64,000 bases of DNA from the NCBI GenBank assembly GCA_007751255.1, contig CP036296.1:3162001-3226000 (forward strand). Direction: 5' to 3'. Positions 29,357 to 37,810 of the stretch are shown one piece after another. The notes beneath the pieces were generated by a model. It had not been told where the DNA came from and did no database searches. It was given only the letters and a program-made list of their open reading frames with translations. The position numbers and the translations under genes are program-made. The stretch's first letter is position 1. The number at the start of each line of letters is the position of its first letter. The stretch comes from Engelhardtia mirabilis. GTDB lineage: Bacteria > Planctomycetota > UBA1135 > GCA-002686595.

Positions 29357-31192
29357 CTAGCGACCACTGCCGATCAGCGGCACGTTGCGGGAGGGCGTCC
29401 TGGGTGAGGAGCGCTCGTGCTGGCCCCCTCGTTCGCGGAACAGGTGCAGGATCCGTGCCCGGGCCAGCTCATCGTGGTCCGTGTCCGGGAACCCCCGCGG
29501 TAGCCAGCGCGGCTCGCCGGGCTGCTCGTGGATCAGGATCTGCGCGCCCGGGATGCCGCGGAAGTGCCGCTCCTCGGCCCGGGTGCTGCCGCCGAACAGG
29601 TCGTCGAGCTCGAACAGCATCTCGACCGTGCGGATCAGCGAATCCACGGACACGCCGCGCTCGACGAAGATGTGGTCCACCTCGAGGCGACGGCAGACCT
29701 GAGCCATGTAGGCCCGCGAGCGCCAGTCCAGGACCGTGGCGTAGGTCGGACCGAGGTCGCTGTCGAAGCAGCGCGCGGTGCCCTCCTCCTCGCCCCCGGA
29801 CGACCAAACCGCGCGCTCGAACCAGTGCCAGGGACCGACCCAGAAGCCGTCGACTCGCGGGGTGGCCTGGGCGCGGGCGGCGCTGAAGGCGCGCCGAAGT
29901 CCGAACAGCAGGCTGCGGCGGTGCAGCCGGGCCGATCGTCGGCGAGGGGCGTGTCCGGGCTCGTCCGGCCCGGCCCCGGCGGTCATCCGCTCGCGCGGGT
30001 GCGGTGCGAGGGCCAGCTCCTGGGCCTCTCCGAGGTTGACGCGCACGTCACCGGCGCGGCGGCGCCGCCGTCCCCACTGGAGGCCGAAGTCGACCTGTCG
30101 CAAGCGATTCGCCAGGCGCCCGGATTGGGGCGGACGCATCGCGGCGCGCAGGGTGACCGGAGCGCGGCGGGCCCGCGAGAAGCTCCAGCGAGCGGCAGTG
30201 ACCTGCGCCGTCAGCGACAGGGCCGCCAGCGCCGCGGCCGCCCCCCAACCGGCCAGAAGGGCTCCCATTCCGCCGGTGAAGGTGAGCGGTGGGATGGCGA
30301 TCGTGCCCAGGGTGGCGGGTTCGCCGCGGGCCGCCAGTACCACGGCCAGGGCACAGCCGATCCCGCCCAGGGTCCGCAGGCGCAGAGCGGTCAGGAACGA
30401 GCAGGTTCGCAGCCTGGCCTCGGCTGCCGTGTTCCAGGCCACCTGCAGATCGACCCCGATTGGCAGACTCAAGAGGCCCAGGGCGAGGGCCGCCGCACAC
30501 AGTCCGAGCAGCACCATCCACGGCGTCGGGCTGAAGAGCGCGAGGGCGCTCCAACCCAGGACCAACCCGCCTTGGAGGGCGTGCTCCTGCTCGGGCCTCA
30601 GGCTTCCGCGGCGGCGCAAGGGCTCGTAGAGGCCGTCGTGGATGGTGCCCAGGGTCAGCACGGCGAAGCCGCAAGTGAGCGCCGCGGCGGCGATCCAGAC
30701 GCCACCCACGAGCAGCGCGTGCAGCAGGAAGACGCGGGTGTGTAGATCGGCCGCGAAGCGTTGCGGGAGGTCCGAAGCCAGCAGGAAGGAGGCCGCCACG
30801 ACCCAGGGCGCCACCGCTGTCGCGATCAAGAGCCCCGGCACCGCCCGCGGCAACTCGGGCACTCCGCGCAGGTCGGCACCGCCCTGGAACGATGCTGACC
30901 TGAGGCGACTGAGGGTGCGCTGTCCCGCAATGCCGAGGCGCGCCGTCAGGCTCCGCGGCCAGCGCAAGAGCCGGCCCAGGGCCGGCCCCTGAAGCGCGCG
31001 GAAGAGGGCGATGAACGCCACCCAGGCCGGAACCAGGGACCACTCGGCGGGCAGCCGGCGGCCGATCAGCTCGATCGCGACCAGACCCAGGACGACCCCG
31101 GCGGCGGCCAGGCCCTCCGAGCTGCGGATCCAATGGGCGGTGCGTGAGGCTCGGGTGCGAAGGGTCTCGGTCAAGGCGCTCTCCGACTCCAT
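29357..31192 (-). CDS. Polytopic membrane protein with cytoplasmic C-terminus, unknown
   Basis: A 611-residue protein. Around eight hydrophobic segments fall between residues 28 and 330. A basic linker then leads to a soluble domain (about 430-590) with features such as VDGFWVGPWHWFERAVW and DHIFVERGVSVDSLIRTVEMLFE. I do not recognise the family; the architecture suggests a membrane-anchored enzyme or sensor. The ATG at 31192 is the natural start. It is probably cotranscribed with the small membrane protein downstream. Confidence 0.75.
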   Translation of the reverse strand: MESESALTETLRTRASRTAHWIRSSEGLAAAGVVLGLVAIELIGRRLPAEWSLVPAWVAFIALFRALQGPALGRLLRWPRSLTARLGIAGQRTLSRLRSASFQGGADLRGVPELPRAVPGLLIATAVAPWVVAASFLLASDLPQRFAADLHTRVFLLHALLVGGVWIAAAALTCGFAVLTLGTIHDGLYEPLRRRGSLRPEQEHALQGGLVLGWSALALFSPTPWMVLLGLCAAALALGLLSLPIGVDLQVAWNTAAEARLRTCSFLTALRLRTLGGIGCALAVVLAARGEPATLGTIAIPPLTFTGGMGALLAGWGAAAALAALSLTAQVTAARWSFSRARRAPVTLRAAMRPPQSGRLANRLRQVDFGLQWGRRRRRAGDVRVNLGEAQELALAPHPRERMTAGAGPDEPGHAPRRRSARLHRRSLLFGLRRAFSAARAQATPRVDGFWVGPWHWFERAVWSSGGEEEGTARCFDSDLGPTYATVLDWRSRAYMAQVCRRLEVDHIFVERGVSVDSLIRTVEMLFELDDLFGGSTRAEERHFRGIPGAQILIHEQPGEPRWLPRGFPDTDHDELARARILHLFRERGGQHERSSPRTPSRNVPLIGSGR

Positions 31193-31334
31193 TGTCGGCT
31201 GAAGGCGCCGATCGGGCCAGACCCTACGAGGAACGCAGTGGCACCTTCACCGCTGCATTCCTCTTGCGAGCACCCGATCCCCGAACGGTCCCGGATCGCC
31301 CCGCCTCGCCCCCTTGACCGGGGGGCGCTCCATC

Positions 31335-32780
31335 TCAGTGCAGGACGACCGTCAGGGCCGAGCTCGTTTCCGGCGTCTGGATCAGCGCCGCCGAGGCCGA
31401 GTCCTGTTGCAGCAGCACCGCGTGGATGCCGATGCGGGTGCCGCTGAGTCCGGGGATCGGCGCGCTGACCACCTTGAAGGGCCCACCCTGCAGGGTCGTG
31501 CCCCCGTGGGTGCGCACCTTGTCGCCGTAGTCGAAGACGTCGTTGAAGCCGACGTCGGCGATCTTGAACGGCTCGAACAGGCCGAAGTCGGCCCCCAGGA
31601 AGGCGAGGGTGCAGGCGTCGATGTTCACGTGCAGCTGCTGCAGGCCGGCGCGCACGGTGTCGATCGGCGGCGCGGTCGAGGTGCCCGGCATCGGCGTGCC
31701 GGTCTGGTCGTCCCACGAGAAGGGCGTCTGCAGCATCGTCTGGGCCGGCGTGCAACTGATCATGGCCAGGGCCGAGTTCAGGGTCAGGCCCGGGTTGAAG
31801 GCGCTCGACGACGGGTTCGACTCAGCGCCGCTGAGGCGATCCATCAGGCGCAGGTCGACCTTGCTGATGGGCTCCGATGCCACGCGCCAGTCGGCTCCGC
31901 CGGCGCCGACGCCGCCGTCCTTCACGCCCTGCAACACGGGCTGATCGATGGCGATGCCCGAGATGAACTCGGAGCCGGGCTGCAACGCGGTCCCGAACAG
32001 GGCCCCGCTGCTAGCGAAGGTCAAGCGCGTGTGGTTGACCATTCCGGTCACCTCCGGCGGAGCGCCGAACAGGGCCGTGCCGAACTGGCTGTTGCCGTTG
32101 GTCACCCCACCCGGCGCACCGGGCGTGGTGCTGGTCGTCTCGTTGTTCGAGAACATCCAGTACTGCTTGTTGGTCGTGCCGTAGTTCATCGGCGCCTGGA
32201 CCTCGAAGATCATGTGCGCGAGCAGCGGCGTGGTCTGTGACCCCGAGCTGGCCACCGGGTCGACCCCGAGGCGGTTCTGCACCCCGACCGAACCGAGGAA
32301 TTGGAAGGCGACGGTCCAGGTGAAGCCCTGGTTGAGGGAGCCGGCCGTGGTGGCGCTGATCAGGCCTGGCACGATCGTCGCCGCGGTCGAGGTGTAGAGG
32401 TTGCCGGTCGTGCCGATGAACGGGCTGAAGCAGGCGTCGTCGGCCAGGGAGTCGGAGACCTGGGACCCGACGGAGACCATGCCGATGTCGAGGCCCGGGA
32501 CGGTGTTCGCGCCGCCCCAGGCCTGGGTCACGCGGAACCATGTGACTTCGGTGGTCCCGTCTTCGCTGCGACCGCCCTGGCTGCGGTCGATCGAGTAGCA
32601 GTGACGCACCGAGGCCGAGGTCACCGGGCCGCCAGACAGGGTGGAGAGGAAGGCGGGACCGACGACCAGCTCGGCCTGACCGTCGGTGAGGTTCAGCCAG
32701 TTGATGTCTGGGGCCGATTGCGCGACCGCGGGCGAGGCCAGCGCGGGCAAGGAGGCGAGTGCGAAGGGGAGCAGTCTCAT
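31335..32780 (-). CDS. Secreted protein of unknown function
   Basis: A 481-residue exported protein. The ATG at 32780 starts a clean signal peptide (MRLLPFALASLPALASPAVAQS). The mature part is rich in Gly, Ser, Thr and beta strands and has few charged residues, as in many surface or PEP-CTERM-like planctomycete proteins. I see no C-terminal sorting signal and no enzyme motif. The longer frame upstream to 32867 is not needed. Confidence 0.72.
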   Translation of the reverse strand: MRLLPFALASLPALASPAVAQSAPDINWLNLTDGQAELVVGPAFLSTLSGGPVTSASVRHCYSIDRSQGGRSEDGTTEVTWFRVTQAWGGANTVPGLDIGMVSVGSQVSDSLADDACFSPFIGTTGNLYTSTAATIVPGLISATTAGSLNQGFTWTVAFQFLGSVGVQNRLGVDPVASSGSQTTPLLAHMIFEVQAPMNYGTTNKQYWMFSNNETTSTTPGAPGGVTNGNSQFGTALFGAPPEVTGMVNHTRLTFASSGALFGTALQPGSEFISGIAIDQPVLQGVKDGGVGAGGADWRVASEPISKVDLRLMDRLSGAESNPSSSAFNPGLTLNSALAMISCTPAQTMLQTPFSWDDQTGTPMPGTSTAPPIDTVRAGLQQLHVNIDACTLAFLGADFGLFEPFKIADVGFNDVFDYGDKVRTHGGTTLQGGPFKVVSAPIPGLSGTRIGIHAVLLQQDSASAALIQTPETSSALTVVLH

Positions 32781-33107
32781 GGAGTCAGCCAAGGGATCCG
32801 AGGTGGAAGTGGGGCCCGCAAGAGGGCCGGGCGGTAGGTCCCATGGAGTAGGGCGACGGACGCCCAACGTTTCGTCGATCTCTGAGAAAGCAAAGTCCTG
32901 GCCAGCGCGCAGGCGGCGATCCGACGCGGTCCGGACACCCCTCTCGCGCGCCGAGCCCGAGCCGAGTCATCGCGGCTCGTTCCGCTGCACGTCGGCGATC
33001 GCCCCGGTATCGCCCCGGCAATCCACACGGGCGGCACTAGCCACTTCACCGGCGCGCTCCAAACGGGAGGTCGCGCAGGCCAGGGGGTGCGACGGCCAGC
33101 GGCGGTT
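32781..33107 (+). other. Intergenic region at left flank of the integrated element
   Basis: These 327 bp between the secreted-protein gene and the broken tRNA-Arg contain no supported gene. They would carry the promoter of the secreted-protein gene. Short frames here are Arg/Pro-rich artefacts. Confidence 0.35.
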
Positions 33108-33152
33108 TGGCGCGCCCGCCAGGATTCGAACCTGGGACCGTCCGATTAGAAG
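33108..33152 (-). pseudogene. 3' half of tRNA-Arg(TCT), cut in the anticodon loop
   Basis: Read on the minus strand this gives the loop CTTCTAA, the 3' anticodon stem TCGGA, a five-base variable loop, T-arm CCAGG-TTCGAAT-CCTGG, acceptor CGGGCGC, G73 and an encoded CCA. The 5' half is missing here. It lies at 49924-49962, and its acceptor GCGCCCG pairs perfectly with this one. The anticodon stems also match apart from one C-A pair. The gene was therefore split by the insertion of 33146-49930. Confidence 0.93.
33146..33152. other. Left attachment core (attL side)
   Basis: TTAGAAG joins the tRNA 3' half on the left to element DNA (GGAGCGGAGC) on the right. Seven bases match the overlap length typical for tyrosine recombinases acting on anticodon loops. 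Confidence 0.8.
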
Positions 33153-33242
33153 GGAGCGGAGCTGCGGCCGTAAGTCGTGGCGGGGCCACCGCTCCGGCCG
33201 GTCGGCTTCGGCGCGCGGAAGGTCGGCGTAAGGGATGGAGGG

Positions 33243-34016
33243 CTACTTCTTGCTCAGCAGCTCGACCATCATCGCCTTCCGCTGGCGCTCCTCGATCTCC
33301 GGGTCCACGACCTGGATGAACTCGACCGCGCTGAACCCGTCGCCACGCTTCCGATTCTGCGGTGGCTCCAGGCCCTCGATGAGCAGGGCCTCCATCGTGG
33401 CGATGAGGTTCTCGATGTTGAACGTCTCGCTCGGGCTGTCCGCCAGCGTCCCATCCGACGTTACGGGCAGAATCCCGAACCACGAGAAGCGATCCCACCG
33501 CCCGCCGAGGCGGTCGGTCGTGTGCTGCCGGAGCCGCTGGCCCATCGCTTGGTCCGTGGTCCGACCCACGTATACGACCTCCCGGCGGTCGTGGAGGAGG
33601 TACACCCCGCGCTGCCCCATGAAGTCCACGCTGCTGCTCCCGGGCTGCTGCTGCCCGAGGAGCCTGGGCTTCTCCCACAGGACCCGCTCCCGGAGCCAGT
33701 ACATGCCGAAGGCGTTGATCAGGCCGGTCTCCGGCTCGTCCTCATCCTCGCTCGGGGACACGGCCTCCGACGGCACCTTGGGCACCTGCCCGCGAAGGCG
33801 GTAGACGCCCCGGCTGACCCTCTCGAAGGGCGATTGGTCCCCGTCGTTCTTGAGAGAGATGGAGAGTTGGGCCGCGACGGTGGAGGCCGGGGTCGCACCG
33901 AGGTTCTCCCGGAGCCCCTGCTGGGCGACCTCCTGGGCGATCTGGTTGTAGTGGAGGGGCTCCGTAGCCCCTTCGAGCACCTTGACGATCGCTTCGTGCC
34001 AGCTGAGTTCGGTCAT
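33243..34016 (-). CDS. HARE-HTH domain fused to GIY-YIG nuclease
   Basis: A 257-residue protein. Residues about 1-75 (LSWHEAIVKVLEGA...LHYNQIAQEV...VSRGVYRL) form a HARE-HTH winged helix, a domain seen in restriction and chromatin proteins. An acidic linker (80-100) follows. Residues 137-225 hold a GIY-YIG nuclease fold: GVYLLHDRREVVYVGRT (137-153), RLRQH (161-165) and EALLIEGLEPPQNRKRG with the catalytic Glu at about 209 and Asn221. It is probably a DNA-cutting defence protein. It lies at the element's left end, 25 bp downstream of the tRNA-Arg gene on the same strand. Confidence 0.82.
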   Translation of the reverse strand: MTELSWHEAIVKVLEGATEPLHYNQIAQEVAQQGLRENLGATPASTVAAQLSISLKNDGDQSPFERVSRGVYRLRGQVPKVPSEAVSPSEDEDEPETGLINAFGMYWLRERVLWEKPRLLGQQQPGSSSVDFMGQRGVYLLHDRREVVYVGRTTDQAMGQRLRQHTTDRLGGRWDRFSWFGILPVTSDGTLADSPSETFNIENLIATMEALLIEGLEPPQNRKRGDGFSAVEFIQVVDPEIEERQRKAMMVELLSKK

Positions 34017-34041
34017 GTCGGGGATCGGCTGCGGACTGCGG

Positions 34042-34118
34042 TGGTACCCCCGGCTGGACTCGAACCAGCAACCTTCGCATTAGAAGTGCGGTGCACTATC
34101 CAATTGTGCTACGGGGGC
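34042..34118 (-). tRNA. Intact tRNA-Arg (anticodon TCT) carried by the element
   Basis: A complete cloverleaf: acceptor GCCCCCG/CGGGGGT (ending in a G-U pair), D-arm GCAC/GTGC with AATTGGATA, anticodon loop CTTCTAA on stem CCGCA/TGCGA, variable AGGTT, T-arm GCTGG/CCAGC with TTCGAGT, A73 and encoded CCA. Its stems differ from the split host tRNA-Arg(TCT), and the discriminator is A rather than G. It is therefore not a duplicate of the host gene. It decodes AGA (and possibly AGG), the job of the broken gene. Confidence 0.95.
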
Positions 34119-34204
34119 GCGACCCTAGGGTACCTGGCGGCCGGAGGGGGTCCTAGCCTGCGACCGGCTGGCATCGGGCGCGTGGGGTCCCTACGTTGGC
34201 GCCG

Positions 34205-35374
34205 ATGGCGGAGTACCTCGACTCCAGCGGCGGCGCCCCCGAGCAGGCCCTTGGGCACTGGCTCGCAGCCGCCCTTGTGCCCGGTGTGCGCGCGCTGCGA
34301 CTCCAGACGGGGTTCTTCTCGATCGGGTCGCTTCGCGATCACCTGGAGACGCTCCGGGATGTCGAGGTCGTCCGGCTCGTCCTCGGATCGAACGCTCCCG
34401 AGCAGCCGACGGTCGAGGACATCCGCGCGCTCCTCCCGCTGCTGACCGATCCTGCGAGCCGATCCCTGACGATCGTCAGCTGCGCCGGACCCGCTCTGTT
34501 CCACCCAAAGACCATTCACTTGGTCGCGCCCGATGGCACTGCCCGGGGATACGCGGGATCCGCGAACATGACCGAGGCAGGCCTCGGCTTGAACATCGAA
34601 GCGGGCGTGGTTCTCGGGCCGGAGAGCGCGGATGCCCTTGCGGCGATGGCCGCCGCGATCGACTCATGGGCGGCGAGGAACGACGAGGGGGTGTTCCACG
34701 TTCGCAACGGCGACGACCTCGATGCCCTGCTGGACCAGGGAGTGCTCCAGACGGCCGCGCATCGCCGGGCCTCCAGGACCGCGAGCCGAGCAGCTGGCGA
34801 AGCCCGTCGCCGAGTGCCCGGGCTCCGCCGCGATCGACTCTGGCGCCCGGCAACGCGCATCGCTGCCGACGGGACTGGAGAGGAAGCGGCCGAGGCCGTA
34901 GCGGAAGGAACCCCCGGGCCGACGCGGGGCAGGGTCGAGCACCTCCGATGGTGCAAGCGGTTGAAGCGCTCCGATGCCCAGCAAGTCCCGGCGGGGACGA
35001 ACCCCACGGGTAAGCTGCGCCTCGCGCAGGCACGCTTCCCGATCGACCAACAGAGGTACTTCCGGGAGGAGTTCTTCGGCGACGCGACCTGGGCTGAGGT
35101 CGAGCGCAGGGGGACTCTCTACGAGGAGTGCAGCGTGCCCTTCTCCGTCTCGATCCACGGGGTGGACCTCGGCGAGCAGGTCCTGCGCGTAGACCACGCC
35201 TCGCACCGCGTCGCGGACCAGAACAACGTGCCCACCGTGCTCGGGTGGGGGCCGGTGCTCGGCCGCCACCTGCGAGAGCACTCGGAGGTCGACAACTGGG
35301 TTGTGATCGAGCGGCACGAGGACGGCACCTACTCGCTCGCGATCACGGACCAGCGCCCCGGTTGGGCACCCTAG
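34205..35374 (+). CDS. PLD-family nuclease, probable restriction endonuclease
   Basis: A 389-residue protein. A single HxK motif with its partner residues is present: HPKTIHLV (100-107) and GSANMTEAGLGLN (118-130). This is the phospholipase-D-type nuclease active site as in NgoFVII/BfiI-like type II enzymes, which work as dimers. The C-terminal region (about 280-385) looks beta-rich and could be a B3-like DNA-binding domain. It faces an adenine methyltransferase gene tail to tail, and one CTAG supplies both stop codons. A restriction-modification pair is the simplest reading. I chose the ATG at 34205 over a TTG at 34196. Confidence 0.78.
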   Translation: MAEYLDSSGGAPEQALGHWLAAALVPGVRALRLQTGFFSIGSLRDHLETLRDVEVVRLVLGSNAPEQPTVEDIRALLPLLTDPASRSLTIVSCAGPALFHPKTIHLVAPDGTARGYAGSANMTEAGLGLNIEAGVVLGPESADALAAMAAAIDSWAARNDEGVFHVRNGDDLDALLDQGVLQTAAHRRASRTASRAAGEARRRVPGLRRDRLWRPATRIAADGTGEEAAEAVAEGTPGPTRGRVEHLRWCKRLKRSDAQQVPAGTNPTGKLRLAQARFPIDQQRYFREEFFGDATWAEVERRGTLYEECSVPFSVSIHGVDLGEQVLRVDHASHRVADQNNVPTVLGWGPVLGRHLREHSEVDNWVVIERHEDGTYSLAITDQRPGWAP

Positions 35375-36993
35375 GTCCGCATGCGCCGCGCTAGCAGTCG
35401 GGCCCGAGCGCCTTCGAGGATCGGGAGCAGGTCGGCAAACCCGGGCACGCGCTTGCAGAGGCGCTCGTCCACGGCACTGCGCACCACCTCGCCGCCGTCG
35501 CGCTGCCCACCCGCCGCACGGCTCTCCTCGTCGAGGGCGGCAAGGTCGCCCGCCATGTCCGCGACGGGCACGAGCAAGCGGGCGATCTCCGAGGGGATGA
35601 GTTCCAAGACGCCGCCGCCGTAGGTTCGGCCCTCCAACTCGGTCGAGAGAAGGGTCAGAGTGTTCTGGAAGCCAGCCGCGAGGTCCCGCGCCCTCCCCGC
35701 GAACTTGGGCAGCATCTCGCCCCGGTAGATCGTGTCCGTGGTCAGGACGCCTGCCTCGTTCAGCAGCAGGCGGTGGTAGAGGTGCGCGCGCTTGGTCATC
35801 ATCAGCGCGCCCGACTTGATGTGCGGAACGCGGTACCACGGCTCGCGGATGCGGCACTTGTACCGGGTGGGCAGGCCCTCGGCCTCGCCGCGCGAGAGGT
35901 AGGCCACCGCACCGTTGATGGGCGCCGGGCGATCGGCTGAGAAGTCGAGGAGCCACGCGCGACTCCCGGCCCGCCTCGCGGCGGCGTGGTCGCCCTTGCG
36001 GAAGACGATGCCGGGGCAGTCTGACGTGCGGGCGACGAACGGCCGAGCCCAGGCGTCGAGGTCATGCTCGCGTCGCGTCATGTCGTCCACCGTGAAGAAG
36101 CCGTTGGCTCCGGTGACGATGGAGACCTCGATTCGGGCCACCTTGCCCAGTGCGTGGATCCCGGGGAGGTCGCGCGCGGCTTGGAACGCCGCCGCCTCGT
36201 CCTCGGTCAAGTAGTACCGCGTCCAGGACGGCGCGTGGTCCGGCACGGTGTGCTTCCATCGCGTCTCGTGTCCGGGTTGGTGTTCGCAGAAGGTCACGCT
36301 CCGCGCGGTCGCCCCGCGTTGGGCGCGCCTGCCGCTCAACACCACCACGTCCTGCAGCAGCTCCGCGAAGGTGTCCCTTGGGAAGAGGTCCACCTGGAGC
36401 GATGCAAAGTGCCGGACGAGGTACGACCGGAACGCACCGGCCGAGACCGTCGAGACGAACTCGCTGGGGAGCACTAGCGCGAACGCCCCGCCGGGCCGGA
36501 GCCTTGACAGCGAGACGATCGCGAAGGGAATCCAAAGGTTCGACACACCGCGCAGCTCGATGCCCAGCCGCGCTGCTTGGCGCTCGAACAGCTCACGCTG
36601 GCGGGGTTCGACGAACTGGTAGCGGACGAAGGGCGGGTTGCCGACGACGGCATCGAAGGCGGCAGAGCTTCGCTCTGACCAGTCGAAGAAGCACCTCTCT
36701 TCAACGGTGCCGCCAAGGCGGTGCCGTCGAAGGGTTGCCGCGCACTTCGATGCCTCGGCATCGTTCAGCTCGACGGCCGTTACCTTGGGTGGCGGGATGA
36801 CCCCGCCGTCGCGCGCCTCGGCGAGCCCACGGAGGAACGCCCCGTCACCGGCCGAGGGTTCGAGCCAGGTCACGGCGCCGCCCGCGTCGCGCGTCAGGGA
36901 GCGGACCCGACGAATGCAGAAGTCCACGACGGGGCCTGCGGTGTAGTAGCCGCCGCGCAGCTTGTCGGCTGTGACTTCGTTGATGAGCTTCAA
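35371..36993 (-). CDS. N6-adenine DNA methyltransferase (Eco57I/TaqI-like)
   Basis: A 540-residue protein starting at a TTG (36993); the open frame extends far upstream, but that part is antisense to other genes. SAM-binding motif LEPSAGDGAF is at about 44-53 and catalytic NPPF at 119-122. The N-terminal KLRGGYYTAG resembles the start of type II N6-adenine enzymes, and the C-terminal half should be the target-recognition region. It would protect the sites cut by the convergent PLD-type nuclease. No specificity subunit or translocase is present, which argues against type I. Confidence 0.85.
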   Translation of the reverse strand: MKLINEVTADKLRGGYYTAGPVVDFCIRRVRSLTRDAGGAVTWLEPSAGDGAFLRGLAEARDGGVIPPPKVTAVELNDAEASKCAATLRRHRLGGTVEERCFFDWSERSSAAFDAVVGNPPFVRYQFVEPRQRELFERQAARLGIELRGVSNLWIPFAIVSLSRLRPGGAFALVLPSEFVSTVSAGAFRSYLVRHFASLQVDLFPRDTFAELLQDVVVLSGRRAQRGATARSVTFCEHQPGHETRWKHTVPDHAPSWTRYYLTEDEAAAFQAARDLPGIHALGKVARIEVSIVTGANGFFTVDDMTRREHDLDAWARPFVARTSDCPGIVFRKGDHAAARRAGSRAWLLDFSADRPAPINGAVAYLSRGEAEGLPTRYKCRIREPWYRVPHIKSGALMMTKRAHLYHRLLLNEAGVLTTDTIYRGEMLPKFAGRARDLAAGFQNTLTLLSTELEGRTYGGGVLELIPSEIARLLVPVADMAGDLAALDEESRAAGGQRDGGEVVRSAVDERLCKRVPGFADLLPILEGARARLLARRMRT

Positions 36994-37055
36994 TGTGCCC
37001 CCGTCATGCAGAACGCGGTGTGCCGGATCAAGTGCGAGCTGAGCAACCCGCGCGG

Positions 37056-37262
37056 CTACTTCTTGCGCCGGTTGTAGGGGCTCTGGTTGACCGGCTTGAG
37101 CGACACGCCCAGCTCGCTCGCGTGCGAGTAGACGGCCGCCTTCGACCGCCCCAGCTCGTGGGCGATGAGTCCGGTCGGGGTGTTGCCCTTCGCCAGCTTG
37201 CGAAGCTGCGCGTCGGTGGGCGGGGTCCAGGGCTTGCCGCTGTTCTTCGGGGTCTTGGCCAT
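37056..37262 (-). CDS. Small basic protein with HTH-like motif
   Basis: A 68-residue protein, MAKTPKNSGKPWTP at its start, with LRKLAKGNTPTGLIAHELGRS and AVYSHASELG forming a helix-turn-helix-like pattern. Closely similar short proteins occur widely in bacteria and phages without known function. The ATG at 37262 is preferred to an upstream start 42 bases earlier. It is basic and probably binds nucleic acid. It lies upstream of the methyltransferase gene on the same strand and might control it. Confidence 0.65.
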   Translation of the reverse strand: MAKTPKNSGKPWTPPTDAQLRKLAKGNTPTGLIAHELGRSKAAVYSHASELGVSLKPVNQSPYNRRKK

Positions 37263-37490
37263 CTCGGGCTCCTTGGGTTCGGGTCGATGGCCGGACCCTA
37301 ACAAGTACCGAACAGCGAATCGAGCGCCGAGTCTGCGAATCTCGGCGGTGGGCCGCGCCCCGGGCAGGCGCCCCTCCAGGCCGCACAGAGCGACTTCCTA
37401 GGGGTCCGTGGACCCGAGGTGCCCGATCCAGCGCGGCGGCCACGGGCGGGCTCCTGGGGCCTCCTGCGCGGTCGGCGGGCGGAAGGCGCA
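37263..37490 (+). other. Intergenic region, no supported gene
   Basis: Together with the next 170 bases this forms a 398-bp gap between divergent units. It should contain promoters for the small HTH protein and for the zinc-ribbon/DUF4062 pair. The only clear structure is the pair of palindromes at 37491-37547. Confidence 0.35.
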
Positions 37491-37547
37491 GCTGCCGATC
37501 TGACAGCGGAGGCCCGGACGCGGGCGGAGAGCTGCCAGTCTGGCAGC
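37491..37547. promoter_or_regulatory. Two palindromic operator-like sites, 40 bp apart
   Basis: GCTGCCGATCTGACAGC (37491-37507) and GCTGCCAGTCTGGCAGC (37531-37547) share GCTGCC..TCTG.CAGC, and both are dyads. They start exactly 40 bp apart, close to four helical turns, so a dimeric repressor could bind both on one face. They lie about 115-170 bp upstream of the zinc-ribbon gene and between divergent genes. Confidence 0.55.
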
Positions 37548-37660
37548 CGCCGGACTGCCCAAGGCCCCTTGGTGGATTGGTACGGCTTTTGTTTGGGTGT
37601 CGGGATCGAACCGGCGGGGCTCGCTCGCCGTGAGCAACACCGCGAGGGGGAGGCCCCAAC

Positions 37661-37810
37661 ATGAAGGTCGTACTTGTCATCTGCCACCGCTGCCGCCACC
37701 AGGAGAAGGTCGAGATCCTGACCGAGGAGGAGAAGCGCGACCCGAGGGTGCCCCGCTCCCCGGTCCGTTGCCGGCGCTGCGGCAACCCCGACGTGGAGGT
37801 GCGCTCGTGA
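37661..37810 (+). CDS. Tiny zinc-ribbon protein
   Basis: A 49-residue protein with two CxxC pairs (CHRC near 8-11 and CRRC near 38-41), the pattern of a zinc ribbon. The frame starts at an ATG after a GAGGGGGAGG run. Its stop overlaps the GTG start of the DUF4062 gene (GTGA), so the two are translationally coupled. Such ribbons often bind nucleic acid. Its small size limits confidence, but the coupling and cysteine spacing support it. Confidence 0.6.
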   Translation: MKVVLVICHRCRHQEKVEILTEEEKRDPRVPRSPVRCRRCGNPDVEVRS

